In this document: positions 1-13,952 of the stretch, in pieces | Position numbering within the stretch: position 1 is the stretch's first letter | Layout of the letters: every line of letters starts with the position of its first letter | From: Syngnathus acus | Lineage: Eukaryota; Chordata; Actinopteri; Syngnathiformes; Syngnathidae | Reading direction: 5' to 3' | Length of the DNA: 64,000 nucleotides | NCBI RefSeq assembly: GCF_901709675.1 | Contig: NC_051087.1 | Coordinates: 10,132,884-10,196,883 of the forward strand | The notes under the pieces: generated by a model | Seen by the model: the letters and a program-made list of their open reading frames with translations, nothing else | Told to the model about the DNA's origin: nothing | Databases searched by the model: none | Program-made: the position numbers and the translations under genes

Positions 1-572
1 TGTCAATGCACTGCACAGACTGTGATACCTATGTGTAGCAAATTTGTTTGAACAAAAAAAAGTATAACCACAAAAATATAGCTCGTAAGAGTTAAATTCT
101 GTATTGACCCTTTTTTTTATGACTTTCTTTATAACGAAAATCCCACTGATTGGTTAGAGAAGTCGAATTTAGAATTTCTGGTAGAATTTGGACATTAGTA
201 AAATACTAAATTTAAAGATTGAGCCAAAACAATCAGTAGCCCGTAAAACCAATAAAATGGGCAGTAAAGGTAAAAACTACTGAATCATGTTGACATGCGT
301 ATCACCACAAAACAAAATCCATGCAAAGAATAAAATGACCAACTTTTTTCAGGATATTTGAGATATTATGTTTCTCAGTCCAAACACTTTGAAAGACATT
401 CTACAGAAAGACCAATGGGACATTCCATGACAGAAAGCAAAGGTGATAGTTGTCATACAGCACTGATGTCCATCCTGGTTGCTCAAGACTCCTCAATTGT
501 TTTCAGCTCAGTGATATAATTTCTTATCATCATAAATGCGGTGTGTGACTCTACCTCTTGTTTTCCCTGCAG

Positions 573-720
573 CCCCTCTATTTGTTGTGCAGTGGTTGTT
601 TGACGAGGAACAGTTGAGGGTTGAGAACATCTACATTGGAGGACAGCACATGAGCAATGAACAGTGGCAGTACATCCAGAACCTTGGCAAAGAGTTGAAG
701 ACCTCTTTAAGAGATGTCAC
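573..720 (+). CDS. notum: notum-family carboxylesterase, antepenultimate coding exon (gene incomplete at left edge)
   Basis: Notum is a secreted palmitoleoyl-protein carboxylesterase that removes the palmitoleate lipid from Wnt proteins and so ends Wnt signalling outside the cell. This exon follows a TTTTCCCTGCAG acceptor and ends at CAC|GTATGT. It encodes [19 protein letters not shown] and then YIQNLGKEL, which match the C-terminal part of vertebrate Notum (PLFLVQWLFDE and YIQNLGREL in human, from memory). It is 148 nt long and ends in a split Thr codon that is completed correctly by the next exon. The catalytic Ser/Asp/His residues lie in upstream exons outside the window, and 1-572 is intron. 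A notum2-type paralogue is possible, so the paralogue is not assigned. Confidence 0.9.
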
Positions 721-810
721 GTATGTTGTCAATAACTAATTCACTGGAGTATAATATGATTTAGTAACGAACCTACAAATGACGTGCCCTTGTTTTGTCT
801 GATTCTTCAG

Positions 811-858
811 AGCAGTATTTGCGCCTTCCTGCCTCTCCCATACAGTGATTACTAAAAG
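811..858 (+). CDS. notum: notum, penultimate coding exon (48 nt)
   Basis: This exon is too short to stand out as an open reading frame. It lies between GATTCTTCAG and the donor AAAAG|GTACGA. Joined to the previous exon it reads T-AVFAPSCLSHTVITK and then a split Ser. This matches the FAPACLSHEIIIRS block of human NOTUM, including the conserved Cys and His. The phases on both sides fit, which is the main reason for the call. Confidence 0.88.
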
Positions 859-1025
859 GTACGACTGGATATATGTTGATTACACACTATACATTTTTAA
901 AAGCGTGTTATAACTAAAGAATATTTATTCCTAAGCACCAGAGATGGTTTTTGATACCTTACAAGTTGTCACTACTCGCTTTTGTCTTTATTTGCATCCA
1001 TTTATATTTGTTGTAATCACTTCAG

Positions 1026-1329
1026 CAACTGGATGACTTTCCAAGTTCGAGGCACTTCTCTGCCTCGGGCCCTGCACTGCTGGGACAGGAGCTTGGAAGC
1101 TACTCGTAACAACAGAACTCCAACTAAAGGCTGCCCGTTCCACCTGGTGGACGGTTGCCATTGGCCTCAGTGTAACCCCACCTGCCCGACCCTGGTGGAC
1201 CAGGCAACTCAACAAGAGCTCACCTTGCTTCAGATGCTGGCCGCCATGGGTTTGGATCTCCGGAAGTTAGGCTTGAATCCTAAAAAAGACACAAATTCCC
1301 TCGCAAGCGTGGGCAGCAATGATGGCTAA
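1026..1329 (+). CDS. notum: notum, last coding exon and stop
   Basis: The exon starts after CACTTCAG and ends with TAA at 1327-1329. It encodes [20 protein letters not shown], then [20 protein letters not shown], and a divergent tail ending in SVGSNDG. The [16 protein letters not shown] block and the clustered cysteines are the conserved C-terminal Notum signature ([16 protein letters not shown] in human). The last 40 or so residues, from [13 protein letters not shown] onward, align only loosely with human NOTUM and are the least constrained part. The three exons in the window encode about 165 residues of a protein that is usually around 500. Confidence 0.93.
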
Positions 1330-1961
1330 CATATTGTAAGTGCAGAAGAGAGACCAGTCAGGTGTTGACTTTTTATGTAAGCATCAACTAGAAAAGAAAC
1401 ATCGGTCATGCCGTATCCTACATGTGTCAAGCTTGAAACCCAATGGTCAAGTCTTTTTTTCTTTATAGTTTGCATTTGTGCTTCAAGTTCTCGCTATTGG
1501 TAGACAAAACAACACATTCAATCTTGAACTGAGCATAGTGGAACTGAGTGTTCATTTTATAGATAACTTGAGAGTCATATAAAATATCAGGCTCACTTAA
1601 ACATCAGTTCATGTTTTATCGTGGATAGCAACTTTTTTTAACTTTTTTCCATTAGTTCCATATATATTTATTTGTATGATTTCTACCTGGTCATTAGTCA
1701 ATTTAGTTGTGGATTTAACTCATTTTGATCAGCATTTTTAATGTATGGACATCAAATTGCTACTTGCTCTGCCTAACTCTGAACTCTACACATGCAGCTC
1801 AACACCTACCTACCTACCTATCTATAGCCCACGAGGCAACCTGAGCTATCATATTTATACGTATATTTTACTGCATGTTAAAGTAATCTCTGTCCTACAT
1901 TTGTTGACTTTGATCTATATCACAAGTGTATTATGATTCAGTCAGATTTATGCCAAATAAA
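1330..1961 (+). other. notum: notum 3' UTR with AATAAA at 1956
   Basis: AT-rich sequence follows the notum stop. AATAAA at 1956-1961, in the context GCCAAATAAAGATTCC, is followed by A-rich sequence and is the best polyadenylation signal. A short CCTACCTACCTACC tract at about 1806 is a simple repeat. The exact cleavage site cannot be seen. Confidence 0.6.
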
Positions 1962-1979
1962 GATTCCATTATACAAAAA

Positions 1980-2544
1980 AATCCTTGTTTAAAAAAAAAC
2001 AGTCAATGATTACATAACAATAATAATAATATTGTTATTCTTATTCTGTGTTGCATGTAATATGCAACCATCCATCTTGGTAGCCAGCAAATAAACAGAC
2101 AAATAACCATTCACTCTCACATTCACACCATCACTGACCCTAAAATGCATGTTTTTAGGTATGTGAGAGATGAGAACGACTCGCTGGGATGTCAGGCCAT
2201 TTGAAAAAATAAAAACATAATTTCTTTATTTTAAAACGTCAATAATTTGAATAAACAGGATCTGAAATGATTTGAAAGTGACGAATATTATTGGGGGGTA
2301 GACTGTGTAATTATTCCTCCTCACCACTGAAGGGCGCTAATTTAAATCGGGCATTTGTATTTCTTGGCACTCGCGAATTAAATCAAGATTACAAAATGAG
2401 AACAAATACCTGTGAATGAACTAAATATGATGTGTATTTGATTACACGGTGCCAGAGTTGTTGTCGTGGACATTTAAAACGAGGATTTTGTGAAATTGTA
2501 AAGACGCTTGCATATTTCCCGTAATGCACTGCAACTCCTTTCTA
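1980..2544 (+). promoter_or_regulatory. notum-rps15a intergenic segment and rps15a promoter region
   Basis: About 580 bp separate the notum poly(A) signal from the rps15a first exon. The left half is AT-rich with an ATAATAATAATATTG tract near 2020. Nothing resembling an exon was found. The proximal promoter should lie within roughly 200 bp upstream of 2545. I saw no clear TATA box, which is usual for ribosomal protein genes. The regulatory role is inferred from position. Confidence 0.5.
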
Positions 2545-2573
2545 CTTCCTCTTTCCGCCATATTGCTGAGCCG
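2545..2573 (+). other. rps15a: rps15a non-coding exon 1 with 5' TOP tract
   Basis: The pyrimidine run CTTCCTCTTTCCGCC at 2545-2559 is followed by ATATTGCTGAGCCG and a consensus donor GTGAGA at 2574. Vertebrate ribosomal protein mRNAs start with a C followed by a short pyrimidine run (5' TOP), which lets mTOR/LARP1 control their translation. The start could be the C at 2545, 2548 or 2551. Its position 770 bp upstream of the ATG exon is typical of RP genes with a tiny untranslated first exon. Confidence 0.75.
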
Positions 2574-3316
2574 GTGAGATGTCTTTTAATATTGTTACAT
2601 ACAATCCAGTCTAAATCTACTTCATCTTATTATTAATACTTCCATTTTGACAATAACCTAGAAGCGTATCCATGGGGTAACTATTTAAAGTGGTTATCGT
2701 CATATTCTATGACTTTACGGCATCATTTTAGCGACTTTTTCTGTATGCCATCCGTTCTCCTCCGGCCGAGCAGTGCTTGCCTGTGAGGCGCCTTAGCGAT
2801 GGCTAACTGTTTTGCAATGCAGATAACATTTTTACTGAACAGGACGGCGATTCATAAGCAAGTAATACACTCAATTAAGTGGCTTCTCAGTGTTAATACG
2901 GCGCCTCTGAGTTAGCCCATAGCGAAGCACAGTGAGCTTGTCAACCTCGACAATACATTGGGTCTGAGCCGTACCGGGCTATCGTGGTCTATTCGGACAA
3001 AAGTGAACAGCGTGCGTAAATACCGTAGAAGTGGAATTGCAGCGAGGCGCGGGTCCGTCCCAGTCTAAACGGTCCAGAATATTTGCGTGTGAATTCATTT
3101 TTCCATTACTCTGTATTTTGTCGTAGACGTGCTGTCAAACGCGTTGTCGCCTATTACAGATGCTTTGTTATAACCACCCACCCTGTTCACCTCAATTGAC
3201 TTGTTTATTACAAGTGTTGGAGTAATTGGTGGATCTTGATGTGTGAGCTGTATAAATACTGTAAAGTACCAAATGAGCGAGGTCTTCTGCATATGAAAGT
3301 CAATGTAAAGTCTTAA

Positions 3317-3553
<237 letters not shown>

Positions 3554-3586
3554 TAACTACATTTCTCATGTTGAAATTTGTCCCAG

Positions 3587-3666
3587 GTTACATTGGCGAG
3601 TTTGAGATCATTGATGACCACAGAGCCGGGAAAATAGTCGTCAATCTCATAGGAAGGTTGAACAAG
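3587..3666 (+). CDS. rps15a: rps15a exon 3
   Basis: The acceptor is TTTGTCCCAG and the donor is AACAAG|GTAAAG. The exon encodes [20 protein letters not shown] and then IGRLNK, with the split Gly completed by GT. It matches the central uS8 segment. Confidence 0.98.
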
Positions 3667-3772
3667 GTAAAGTTTATGTTTAAAACATTTTAACTATTCA
3701 CTGTAGTTATTAGGTTAAATTATTGTCAATTTACAGTCCAATTATTATGGTCCAGAAAAAAAATTGGTTTGA

Positions 3773-5357
<1,585 letters not shown>

Positions 5358-5370
5358 AATGTTAACTCGA

Positions 5371-5376
5371 AATAAA
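5371..5376 (+). promoter_or_regulatory. rps15a: rps15a polyadenylation signal AATAAA
   Basis: AATAAA lies 14 bases after the stop codon, giving the very short 3' UTR typical of ribosomal protein mRNAs. Cleavage probably falls around 5390-5400. Confidence 0.85.
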
Positions 5377-5878
5377 ATCAACCAGGGAAAAGTTCTTGAC
5401 CCTCTTGACTTATTTCGCTTTACTTGTGAACAATCTTAATCTGATGTGATTTTTATGTAGAAAGAATTGGGTTTCATTATATAGTTTAGAGATTTAATTG
5501 AAAAATTGGACTGTGTTTGCTGACCTACTGCAATTTCTTGAATAAGTATTTGATATGCACCCTGAAAATTGACCTTTAAAAGTTGATTTTCTTTATTCAT
5601 GTTTTGCAATCTATGATCTTCTGGTAGCCATGTGAATAAATTAAGTTGGCTAGCTGCACAGCAGTTGAATATATTGAGATTCCTAATTGCTCATGTCAAA
5701 ATCACATGCGATGCAATTCTATGGTGGAATGATGTCAAAGCCCACATTATAAATGCAGTTGCAACATTTGACCAATCGAGTGACAGGAAATGTTTTTTTT
5801 ATGCTTTAAACAAAATGTTAATTGGGGAACCATGATAATTTGGATTTGGTTGGCCCAAAAAGTGGTGTTAGAAGCTCA

Positions 5879-5912
5879 GTTTTCTGAACCACCAAGCAGT
5901 GGTTCAGAAAAC
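5879..5912. repeat. perfect 14-bp stem-loop
   Basis: GTTTTCTGAACCAC at 5879-5892 and its exact reverse complement at 5899-5912 are separated by CAAGCA. It lies about 500 bp downstream of the rps15a poly(A) signal. The stem is too short for a miRNA precursor. Its function is unknown and it may be a MITE remnant. Confidence 0.8.
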
Positions 5913-8900
5913 ATTTAGTTTGTACCCCGAATGAACTTGTTCACATTCCGTTGCTGTTAAGTGTGAATTCTTGAAATCTTGTTCAGCTTGTGCAAAGCCA
6001 CAAATGCCTACCCCTGTAGTCCAGTGACCATTTCAAGAGTCCCCTGTGTATTTTTGTCCTGTCTCCAAATGCCTTGTTATTTGTAAACTGACCTCGTAGG
6101 AGAGGTGAGCTAACGGGCTCCTAATGGAACATCGCTGTCTAAAATGCTCCTTGTGGACTTAAAGTACACAGACACACTGCAACACATCACTACACTTATT
6201 AATGCTGCTACTGTTTTGGTGCTGGCCTGCAAACTAGACAATACTAACATTTCATTTAGTTTGCCTAAATAAGCATTTTCTGGAAGCCAAGTCTTAAGAG
6301 CTGTAATATTGCAAGAAATTGATAACAGCTTAATAACATTCGCCCCAAAAGACTGCTTTATTTATTGATCTAGAACACCACACTGTCTACACGTGCAGAT
6401 CAAGGTGTGCACAACATTGCACACATCCTGAAAAGGTTCTAACCGTGAATCTCCACCACATGTCCGATGGGTATCCATGTCCCCAAAGTCCTTAAAACGC
6501 AGGCATGGTTTTGCCGGACTGCCTTTGGTAATAAAGCAGAGATAGCTATAGTATTCTTAGAAACCTGGCATTTTGATAAGAAGGATACAGCGGATCGGAT
6601 TGAATAAATTGAGCGTTCCACTGAGGTTGACGTTAGACTGGATTTTCTCAAAAAGGCCACACGGTGGCAGTAGCGACGCGTTCGAGCACGGACAACGGAT
6701 GCCGCATCAGGCTGCTCGGCAAGCAGCAGAACTGATTGATTTAGAGAGATAACTAAATTAAAATCGCAGTGAAGGTCTGAAACGTGGATGTAGTTAAAAC
6801 GATTTTTTAAACTTTTTTCTATCTCGTCTTCTGATTAAAAAAAAAAAGAAATCACCAAGGGAGGAAAGTCGTAGACAAACAGAAAAGGGATTTGAGGCAA
6901 CTGAGTTTGTGTTTGAAATATGCTTACTTAACATGCAGTGCACAAAGGCATAAAATAATCTTACTGTGGCAGGATCCTTGCAATAGTTTTTTCTTGCAAT
7001 GTGCCTTAAAGCTTGCTTTGTGTTTGTAAATGGAGAGCATTTAATTATTGTTCAATGACTCTGAAGTTGACATATGCTTTATTTATTTTTTTCAGTTCTA
7101 ACACCAGAAGAAGATGTTACAAGGAGGGAAAGCGTTCTCCCTCTATCTAACCCAAAGAACTTTGAAAGAAAAGAATATGCTCCTCTTTGAGGCTGTAACT
7201 GAATGAAGCATATCATTTTATGCTTAATGAGCTAAATGAGTTTATGGTCGGAAAGTTAGTGTATTGCGATTTTGAATATTAATATTTATCATCTTAAAAA
7301 ATGTGAATTTGAGAAAACTAACTTTCTTATTTCCTGAGCCAGGTGATCAGGTGATGTCCTTAAAATTCTCAATCTTTTAACTGTAATTGCTAAGAATAAT
7401 ATAAATATTTTGCGTAGTTTAGCTTTTTGACTAATTTAACACACTAATTCAAGATAAAAATCGTCAATTTTCATTTCCACTTCAATGTTACTGCATCCTC
7501 CTCGGCTGACACTGTCAGCAGAAGGGCATCCGGCTTTTGCTGGTGTCGGTTCTACACTTTTGGTGTCAATTTGGAAAAAGGTGGAAACCTTTGACGGTTT
7601 TAATTTTAAAAGTGTGAATCATCAACTGAATCATGTCTGCATGTGCACAGTCAGAAGAAGCAATAGCATGAGAAGGCAGGGAGTGTAAACTACAAATATC
7701 CATGATATATTTAAGAATTTTAATGTTTTCTTTTTTTAAACCTGTGAATTGGGATCAAAACAAGAAGAAAAAAAGAACAGAGTGCTTTTTACTTAGGAGT
7801 TTATAATATGTACTAATCCAGACTAACATTTGTCAATGTTGTCCTTTTTCATAAAATTCATCAAAGCCATTTATGCCCTTGTTTTTATGCAAGGAGTCAC
7901 ACACTTGTGATGGGAAAAAAAAGAGACCTTCCCCAAATTGTTCTTACTAAACTGGAATAATAGGAATGTCTAAAATGTCGTACAAAGACCAAGAATGAAG
8001 CAGGTGGAAGTTGTCTAGTTTCGTCTCAATACTTTTTTCCATATATAGAGTAAATCGCAAAAGCAATAATATGATCTCCTAGATATCAGATGTTTCAAGG
8101 TAAAATCAGGCCTCACACAATGCTGATAAACCTATCCCTTCTTCACGTGCTCCCTCTGTCTGCCTAATTTAACAGGTTGATCCAGGGTTGTGGGAGGTTC
8201 GGCTGTCGGTGCGATATGATGAATGGGATAGTTAGGAAGCAGTGAATTTATAGCTGTGAACGCAGTCATCCATCGTTGTGCGCATCCCGTAGCTGTCCTC
8301 AAGGGCGTCATCCTCCTCCAGAGTCTCATCTTAGGTGACTAACCTGCTGATGCTTCTGCTGCCGTCGTGGTAGCAATGCGATGCCGCAGCTGTCCTCATT
8401 GCATGTCAAGTAACGGTCAATTAACAAGCAATGAGCACAGGCTGTTAATGTACACATAATACAGGGAGGCCATCGGGTGCCAGCGAGAGTTTATTAATCA
8501 GGCTTCTCATTTGTTCGCTATAGATCACCTCAAACATAAATTGCAGTCTGGCCATCTCTGTGGACGAGGTCGGCTGTTAAAGTGTCGATCACAGGTTAAG
8601 AGACGCTAAATGATGAATGTTCATCGACGTTGAATAGGAAATGCTGTAGCTCATACAATGGTGAGCAAAGCGGTCAAGGACAGCAAGGCTTTCTCTGCTG
8701 GTGGAAACATGGCAGCGCCTCATCCAATATATGCATGGTAGATATTTTGTCGGATTTCAGCATCTGTGCTGCCATGTGAATCACATTCCAAATCCTTTCT
8801 CTCCTCTGATTGGTTGAAAACTGATGCATCTTGACTTTTGCGCTGGCTTTATTATCATCTTAACTATATTTCCTTAATTGACTCTCCTTGGCCGTGGGAC

Positions 8901-10853
8901 AGATATGGGGTTAGTAGGGAGGTTTTATTATAAACGGCCATTATGTAAAAGTAACTAACGTGACTTCATTCTCAAATTTAGACTGCTGTGGGTTAAAGTT
9001 GGCTTCCAGATTTGAAATAAAACAGAAACCAACAATTAAGCTAAGCCATCGACGGGAAGTCTTCACGATTGCATGGAAAGGGTGTAGAGTACAGTTAAAA
9101 TAATGTAACATAAAACTGAGCAGAGAAACCACTCTCATCAGGCTTGTTTGCACATTATTGAGACATTTCTGCCAACTCGGGAGAATTCTGTTCACTGCAT
9201 GCTCAGCTCAACATGGTGGCTGCGTCACAGGAGGTCATTCTTACATGCCTCAGTAAATATTGTGTACAAAACAAAAGCTGCATTTTTCAATTAATGATAC
9301 CATTGTTAAGCATGATTGCTCTTCATCAAAAAATAGATCTGACTCATTATTTAACATTTACAATGTATTGAAAATTTCAACAAGATTTTGTGTCAGGATG
9401 AAATTGAAACAGTTCAACTACCGTATGTTTCAACTTTTATGTTTGGGAAGGCCAGTCGGATCAGATATGGGGCAAATACAATGTAGTAAATCCAAAGTGT
9501 TTGTAGGCTTATGTTAATGTTTTTGTGTTCCATTCAAGTGTGTCTGTTTTTCTAGAGAGATCACAGCTGTTGGAATGTGGCTCGCGGCATTGGGGAGATG
9601 TAAGGGCGGTGCGGGTTCTAGAAGATGTCTGAGGTCAGAACGTGTTGACAGCTTCCTGAGGCAGATGAGAAAAAAAAAAAGATGCTGTGCCTCACAACAT
9701 TTTGTATTTGTCCGTAAATAACACTCTCCAAGGGTTTGTTGGAGGATAGAGGTGTTTGACGACCGTCTGACATGGTAAAGACAGAATGGAATTTGCAAAT
9801 GTGCGCGAACACAGCATGTTAACGTGCCATCCAAACCACACTGCTGTGAACAACAATGCCTCCAAATCTACGATGACTGTGATGAAAGACCACATTTAAT
9901 TCAAACTCTCACCTCCCAGCTTTTATGCCTCCGTGGAGGCAATCATTATTTCGCTCCGTTCGGTCATCTATCCACCATCAGCATCACTTGGCCTCATCCT
10001 TTATAGCTTGCAGGTGCAAAGGTCAAAGAAGCTGCGATCTAGACAGCTATCCTATCCTGTACGTGCCTCCCTCTTCACTTGGCAGGCGCCATATTGATTT
10101 GATTAGTTGCTAATTAAAACTTGGCAGGCTGGGTTGGGTGCAAAGGAGATCGCTCAATTAGCAGGGTGTCAGAGAATCTAATCTCGCCCGTCGTCTTCTC
10201 CCCCCTCTCATCGCCTTCCTGCTCTATCACACATCTCCATGCTGTTTAATGAGTCTAAAAGATGAAAGAAGTGGGAGGGAGGCTAGGACACAGAACATTC
10301 TCCAGGAGCTGAAAGCATTCAGCCCTGTAATCCTTAAACTAATCTTTGCTTAAAGATGTGGTTTGTACGTTCTAAAGAAAAACAGCAGCTTGCAGCGGAC
10401 GTTTGTTTGGGCACATTGCCTCTAGCGCGCCTTGATGCTTGCACCATTCTCTTCTTCTGGCAGAACAACCGACTAACACATGGGCTGTTCCAGCTTTAGA
10501 GGTGTGCCTCTGGCAGCAGCAGTTATGAGCTTTATCATTCCCTCTTTGTGTCTGGCAAGAAATTGCTTTTATTGTTGTTGTTTTCTTTTCTAAATAGAGG
10601 GGAACAGTGCTTTCTTATTAGTTTCGTCCCATTTCCACTGAGCTGGCCAGCAGAGTACGTTTCACTTTCATTTGTGTTTCTCTTGCCGAAGGTTGTGTCG
10701 AGCAGTGTCTCTCAATTGTTGTCAACCTGATTTTTCACTCAGTACTTTTGCCAAGCCACTTCGGAATCAAAAATGATCTTTTGTTTAAAAACCGTCCCTC
10801 AAAACACATGTACAGTAGGCCTATAATATATTTTACAAAGTTGTTTCAAATGA

Positions 10854-10854
10854 G

Positions 10855-10886
<32 letters not shown>
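10854..10886. repeat. (TA)n microsatellite
   Basis: Alternating TA dinucleotides with one TATG interruption. Confidence 0.9.
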
Positions 10887-10887
<1 letters not shown>

Positions 10888-11832
10888 TGGTGTTGATTAT
10901 GGCGATACTGCCAACAGTACTAATTATAATCATGAGAAAAAAGGTGGCAAGTGGAAAAGTGATGTAAAATTGTGACTTATAGCAGCAGGAGGTTCCTTCA
11001 GTTTTTTTTCAATATAAATGATTATTTTTAGCATCCCTGTCGGTTCACACATGAACCCCAGCTTTTCAATCAGCCCCCCACCATCTTAACAGGAAAGGCA
11101 TTGTCAAAACAGATTAGCGACTGTATGTGACTCTAATCTATTTTGACACACACGAACACTTACGGCGAAAAAATGTCTTCTATAAGAAGACTTGTCAGAT
11201 AGATAGAATTTAGAGCCCAGCATATCTGCATTGTGGGAAGATGTTGCAATTGAACACTGTCTCCAAAACCCACGCCTACATTCACAAAAATACGGAACAG
11301 CTCTCAGAAATGTCTTCGGTGTCAAGACTGGCTGTCACAACCGCACTAACCTTCTGGTTCTGCTAAACCCCACAGTCATTTGTTAACTTCACACTCTTAT
11401 ATAATATTTACAAGTAGTAGTTAATGGGACTGCAGAGAGTGAAGATTGGAGCGGTCCCTGGCAGCAGGGGTGCTGGCAAAGCTCAAACCTGATCGACCGT
11501 GGCTTTTATGCGGTCTGTTTTGTTGTACAACAGCTAGTCTAAAATGTCAGCAACCTTCCAGTTGGTCCAAGTGGGAGTTGCTGGAGGGCCTAAGGCAATT
11601 CCCTTTAAATAAGCCTGCAAAACAGCCTTTTTCTGGTACAACTCGTCGGCCATTGTGTATACATGTAAAATTACTTTCTTCTAATATGCACAGGGTTGTG
11701 CTGATAATAATAAATGTCAATTTATTTAATAATACAATCTTGATTTTAAAAATGTAACGTTCCTTCCACTTGTTACTGCCTTCATCCCTTTGCGAGTGTT
11801 CATTTTAAAAGTCATGATTAAAACAGGAATGC

Positions 11833-11838
11833 TGTGTG

Positions 11839-11878
<40 letters not shown>

Positions 11879-11882
11879 CGTG
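11833..11882. repeat. (TG)n microsatellite
   Basis: About 50 bp of TG repeats with a single TTTG interruption. The open frames seen across it (Thr-His or Cys-Val repeats) are artefacts. Confidence 0.95.
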
Positions 11883-12058
11883 TATCTTAAATACAGTCGG
11901 CAAATATATTCCAGTGGACGCAGCGGCATGTGAGAGGAAACAGATCAATCAACTACATGTGAAACTTAAGTGTGTGTTGAGAATCTGAAAAGCCACGCAA
12001 GGTACGATGTGAGGCATGTGTGCATTTATGTGTATGTGTAAGGGGGAGGGGGGGGGGT

Positions 12059-12078
12059 ATGTGTGTGCGCACACACAT
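12059..12078. repeat. 20-bp purine/pyrimidine-alternating palindrome
   Basis: ATGTGTGTGC followed by GCACACACAT is an exact palindrome just after a G-rich run at about 12,043-12,057. Alternating GT/GC sequence of this kind can adopt Z-DNA. No gene is nearby. Confidence 0.8.
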
Positions 12079-13661
12079 CAAGTGACAAAGAAGAATGGGG
12101 ACATGGGCAGGTCCTGGTAATGAAGGACTGATAAGTCTTTATTTCCTGGGCTCGGGTTAATTGTGAGTACAGATAAAGGGTAATAAATTGTCAGAAGGTA
12201 ATGGCAAGAGCCTGGACTGGGCCCTGTTCCACATTCATCATGACTGGTGACGGCAGTGAGCCAGAGAGCAGCCACGTCTGAAAGGCTCGGAGAGCATGGC
12301 AGCCGTATGGCGAAAAAAAAAAAAAAGAAATAGGGACGTGATCATGCATTTTGCTCTGTTTTTTCAAGACATCTTTTCAACATGACCTAAACCTTTTCTA
12401 TAAAATAGCTATTTGATGAAAGCAGCAATATTTTCGAATGGACTTTATTGTGAGGAAAAAAAAAGGCAAACAAGTGTCATGTTTCTATTTAAAAAACGGT
12501 CAAGCACACAATGAGTCAAATATCTCTAATCCATCAACCCATAACTCTCACTAAGTATTTTGTTTTTGCTCTTTAGGACAATGATTCTCAGTCAGAGTCT
12601 GCGTGATTAACAAACCACATTAGGTTGGTTCATGACACTACATGGCACTCTATATACATACACACATAATTACAGTCAGTCTAGAAGGGAAAACCAAATA
12701 CCACACTTATTCCCAGTCTGCGATTAAAAAAAAAAAAAAAAAAGTCTGGATTTTGAAGACACCAGCTTGCTATGAACATGACTGACAGAGTATATTTGTG
12801 ACGCTGACACCCCTGTCGAGAGAAAGCCAGCAGGGACATGACAGAAGGCAGACACATATAAATACAATAATTTTAATAGCAGCTCTTTCAGGATATTTCA
12901 GTTTCAAGTTTATTTCGACATGTATTTTGTAATTAATACTATGTATATACCCTGAGATTTGCTGGCAACCTTTGCGGGGTGTGCCTTGCTTCTTGCCCAA
13001 TTTTAATGTTAAAGCCAAATATGCAAAAAGTGATGCCTGATAAATGTGGCTGTGAGAGACAGTTCATGGCGTAAAGAAAACAATTTACTGTGCATGTTTA
13101 GAGCGGCTCAGGAGCCGCCTAGCCTGTGTGACAGCTCGCTTCCTCACGCTGAGAGATTGTGCATGTTGGAAGGTGGTGCAGTGTCTGAGGAATGATGCGG
13201 CCCTGCCATTAAACAGCAGTGCTTCCCCGACTGACGATGTTGATGTTGCCTCGATGCAATGATGACACTCAGTACGACATGACATACGATAAGTGTAAAA
13301 ACGGTAAGCGCATACGTAGGGGATGGCCGTTGTTCCTTTTGACTGTTTGACGGGGGGTCAGGGGCAGGGTATAGCGTGGCGTGGTGGAAGACAAAGAACA
13401 TTCTTCATGCAACCCGTTCAAGAAGGGAAAACTGCACCCTTGAGTTATCACGTCTTGTCTCACAGGAAATCACCTCGCAGAGTTATGGGGTACACCACCC
13501 ATGACATTAACCTATCAGAGAGTTTGAACTTCTCCTTAAAACTCATTTAGCGAACAAGGAATGTTTGGGAGCTATTTCCCACGGAGGGGCGAAAAATATC
13601 TCACCTATCATATGATTGTTCGTTGCTCTGTGAACAAAGAGAAGTGAAAGAAGTACTCATA

Positions 13662-13952
13662 TACCGTATTTTCCGCACTATAAAGCGCACCGGATTATAA
13701 GGCGCACCTTCAATGAATGGCCCATTTTAAAACTTTGTCCATATATAAGGCGCACCAGATTACAAGGTGCACCTTCAATGAATGGCCCATTTTAAAACTT
13801 TGTCCACATATAAGTCCATATATTTGGATACGCCTGCTGTAGTGGCTCAATATTGGTCCATATATAAGGCGCACCGGACTATAAGGCGCACTGTCGGCTT
13901 TTGAGAAAATTTGAGGTTTTTAGGTGTGCCTTATAGTGCGGAAAATACGGTA
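13662..13952. mobile_element. palindromic MITE of the CCGTATTTTCCGCACTATAA family, copy 1
   Basis: The element begins TACCGTATTTTCCGCACTAT and ends with the reverse complement ATAGTGCGGAAAATACGGTA, so terminal inverted repeats are directly visible. Inside, a block with AAGGCGCACC, CCTTCAATGAATGGCCCATT and AACTTTGTCC occurs twice at a period of 65 bp (13,706 and 13,771). It has no coding capacity. The TA at each end suggests TA target duplication, but the transposon superfamily is not assigned. A second copy of the same family lies at 51,998-52,390. Confidence 0.9.

Noticed and set aside
11726-11929. 67-codon open frame with Thr-His repeats
   Set aside because: Translation of the TG microsatellite at 11,833.
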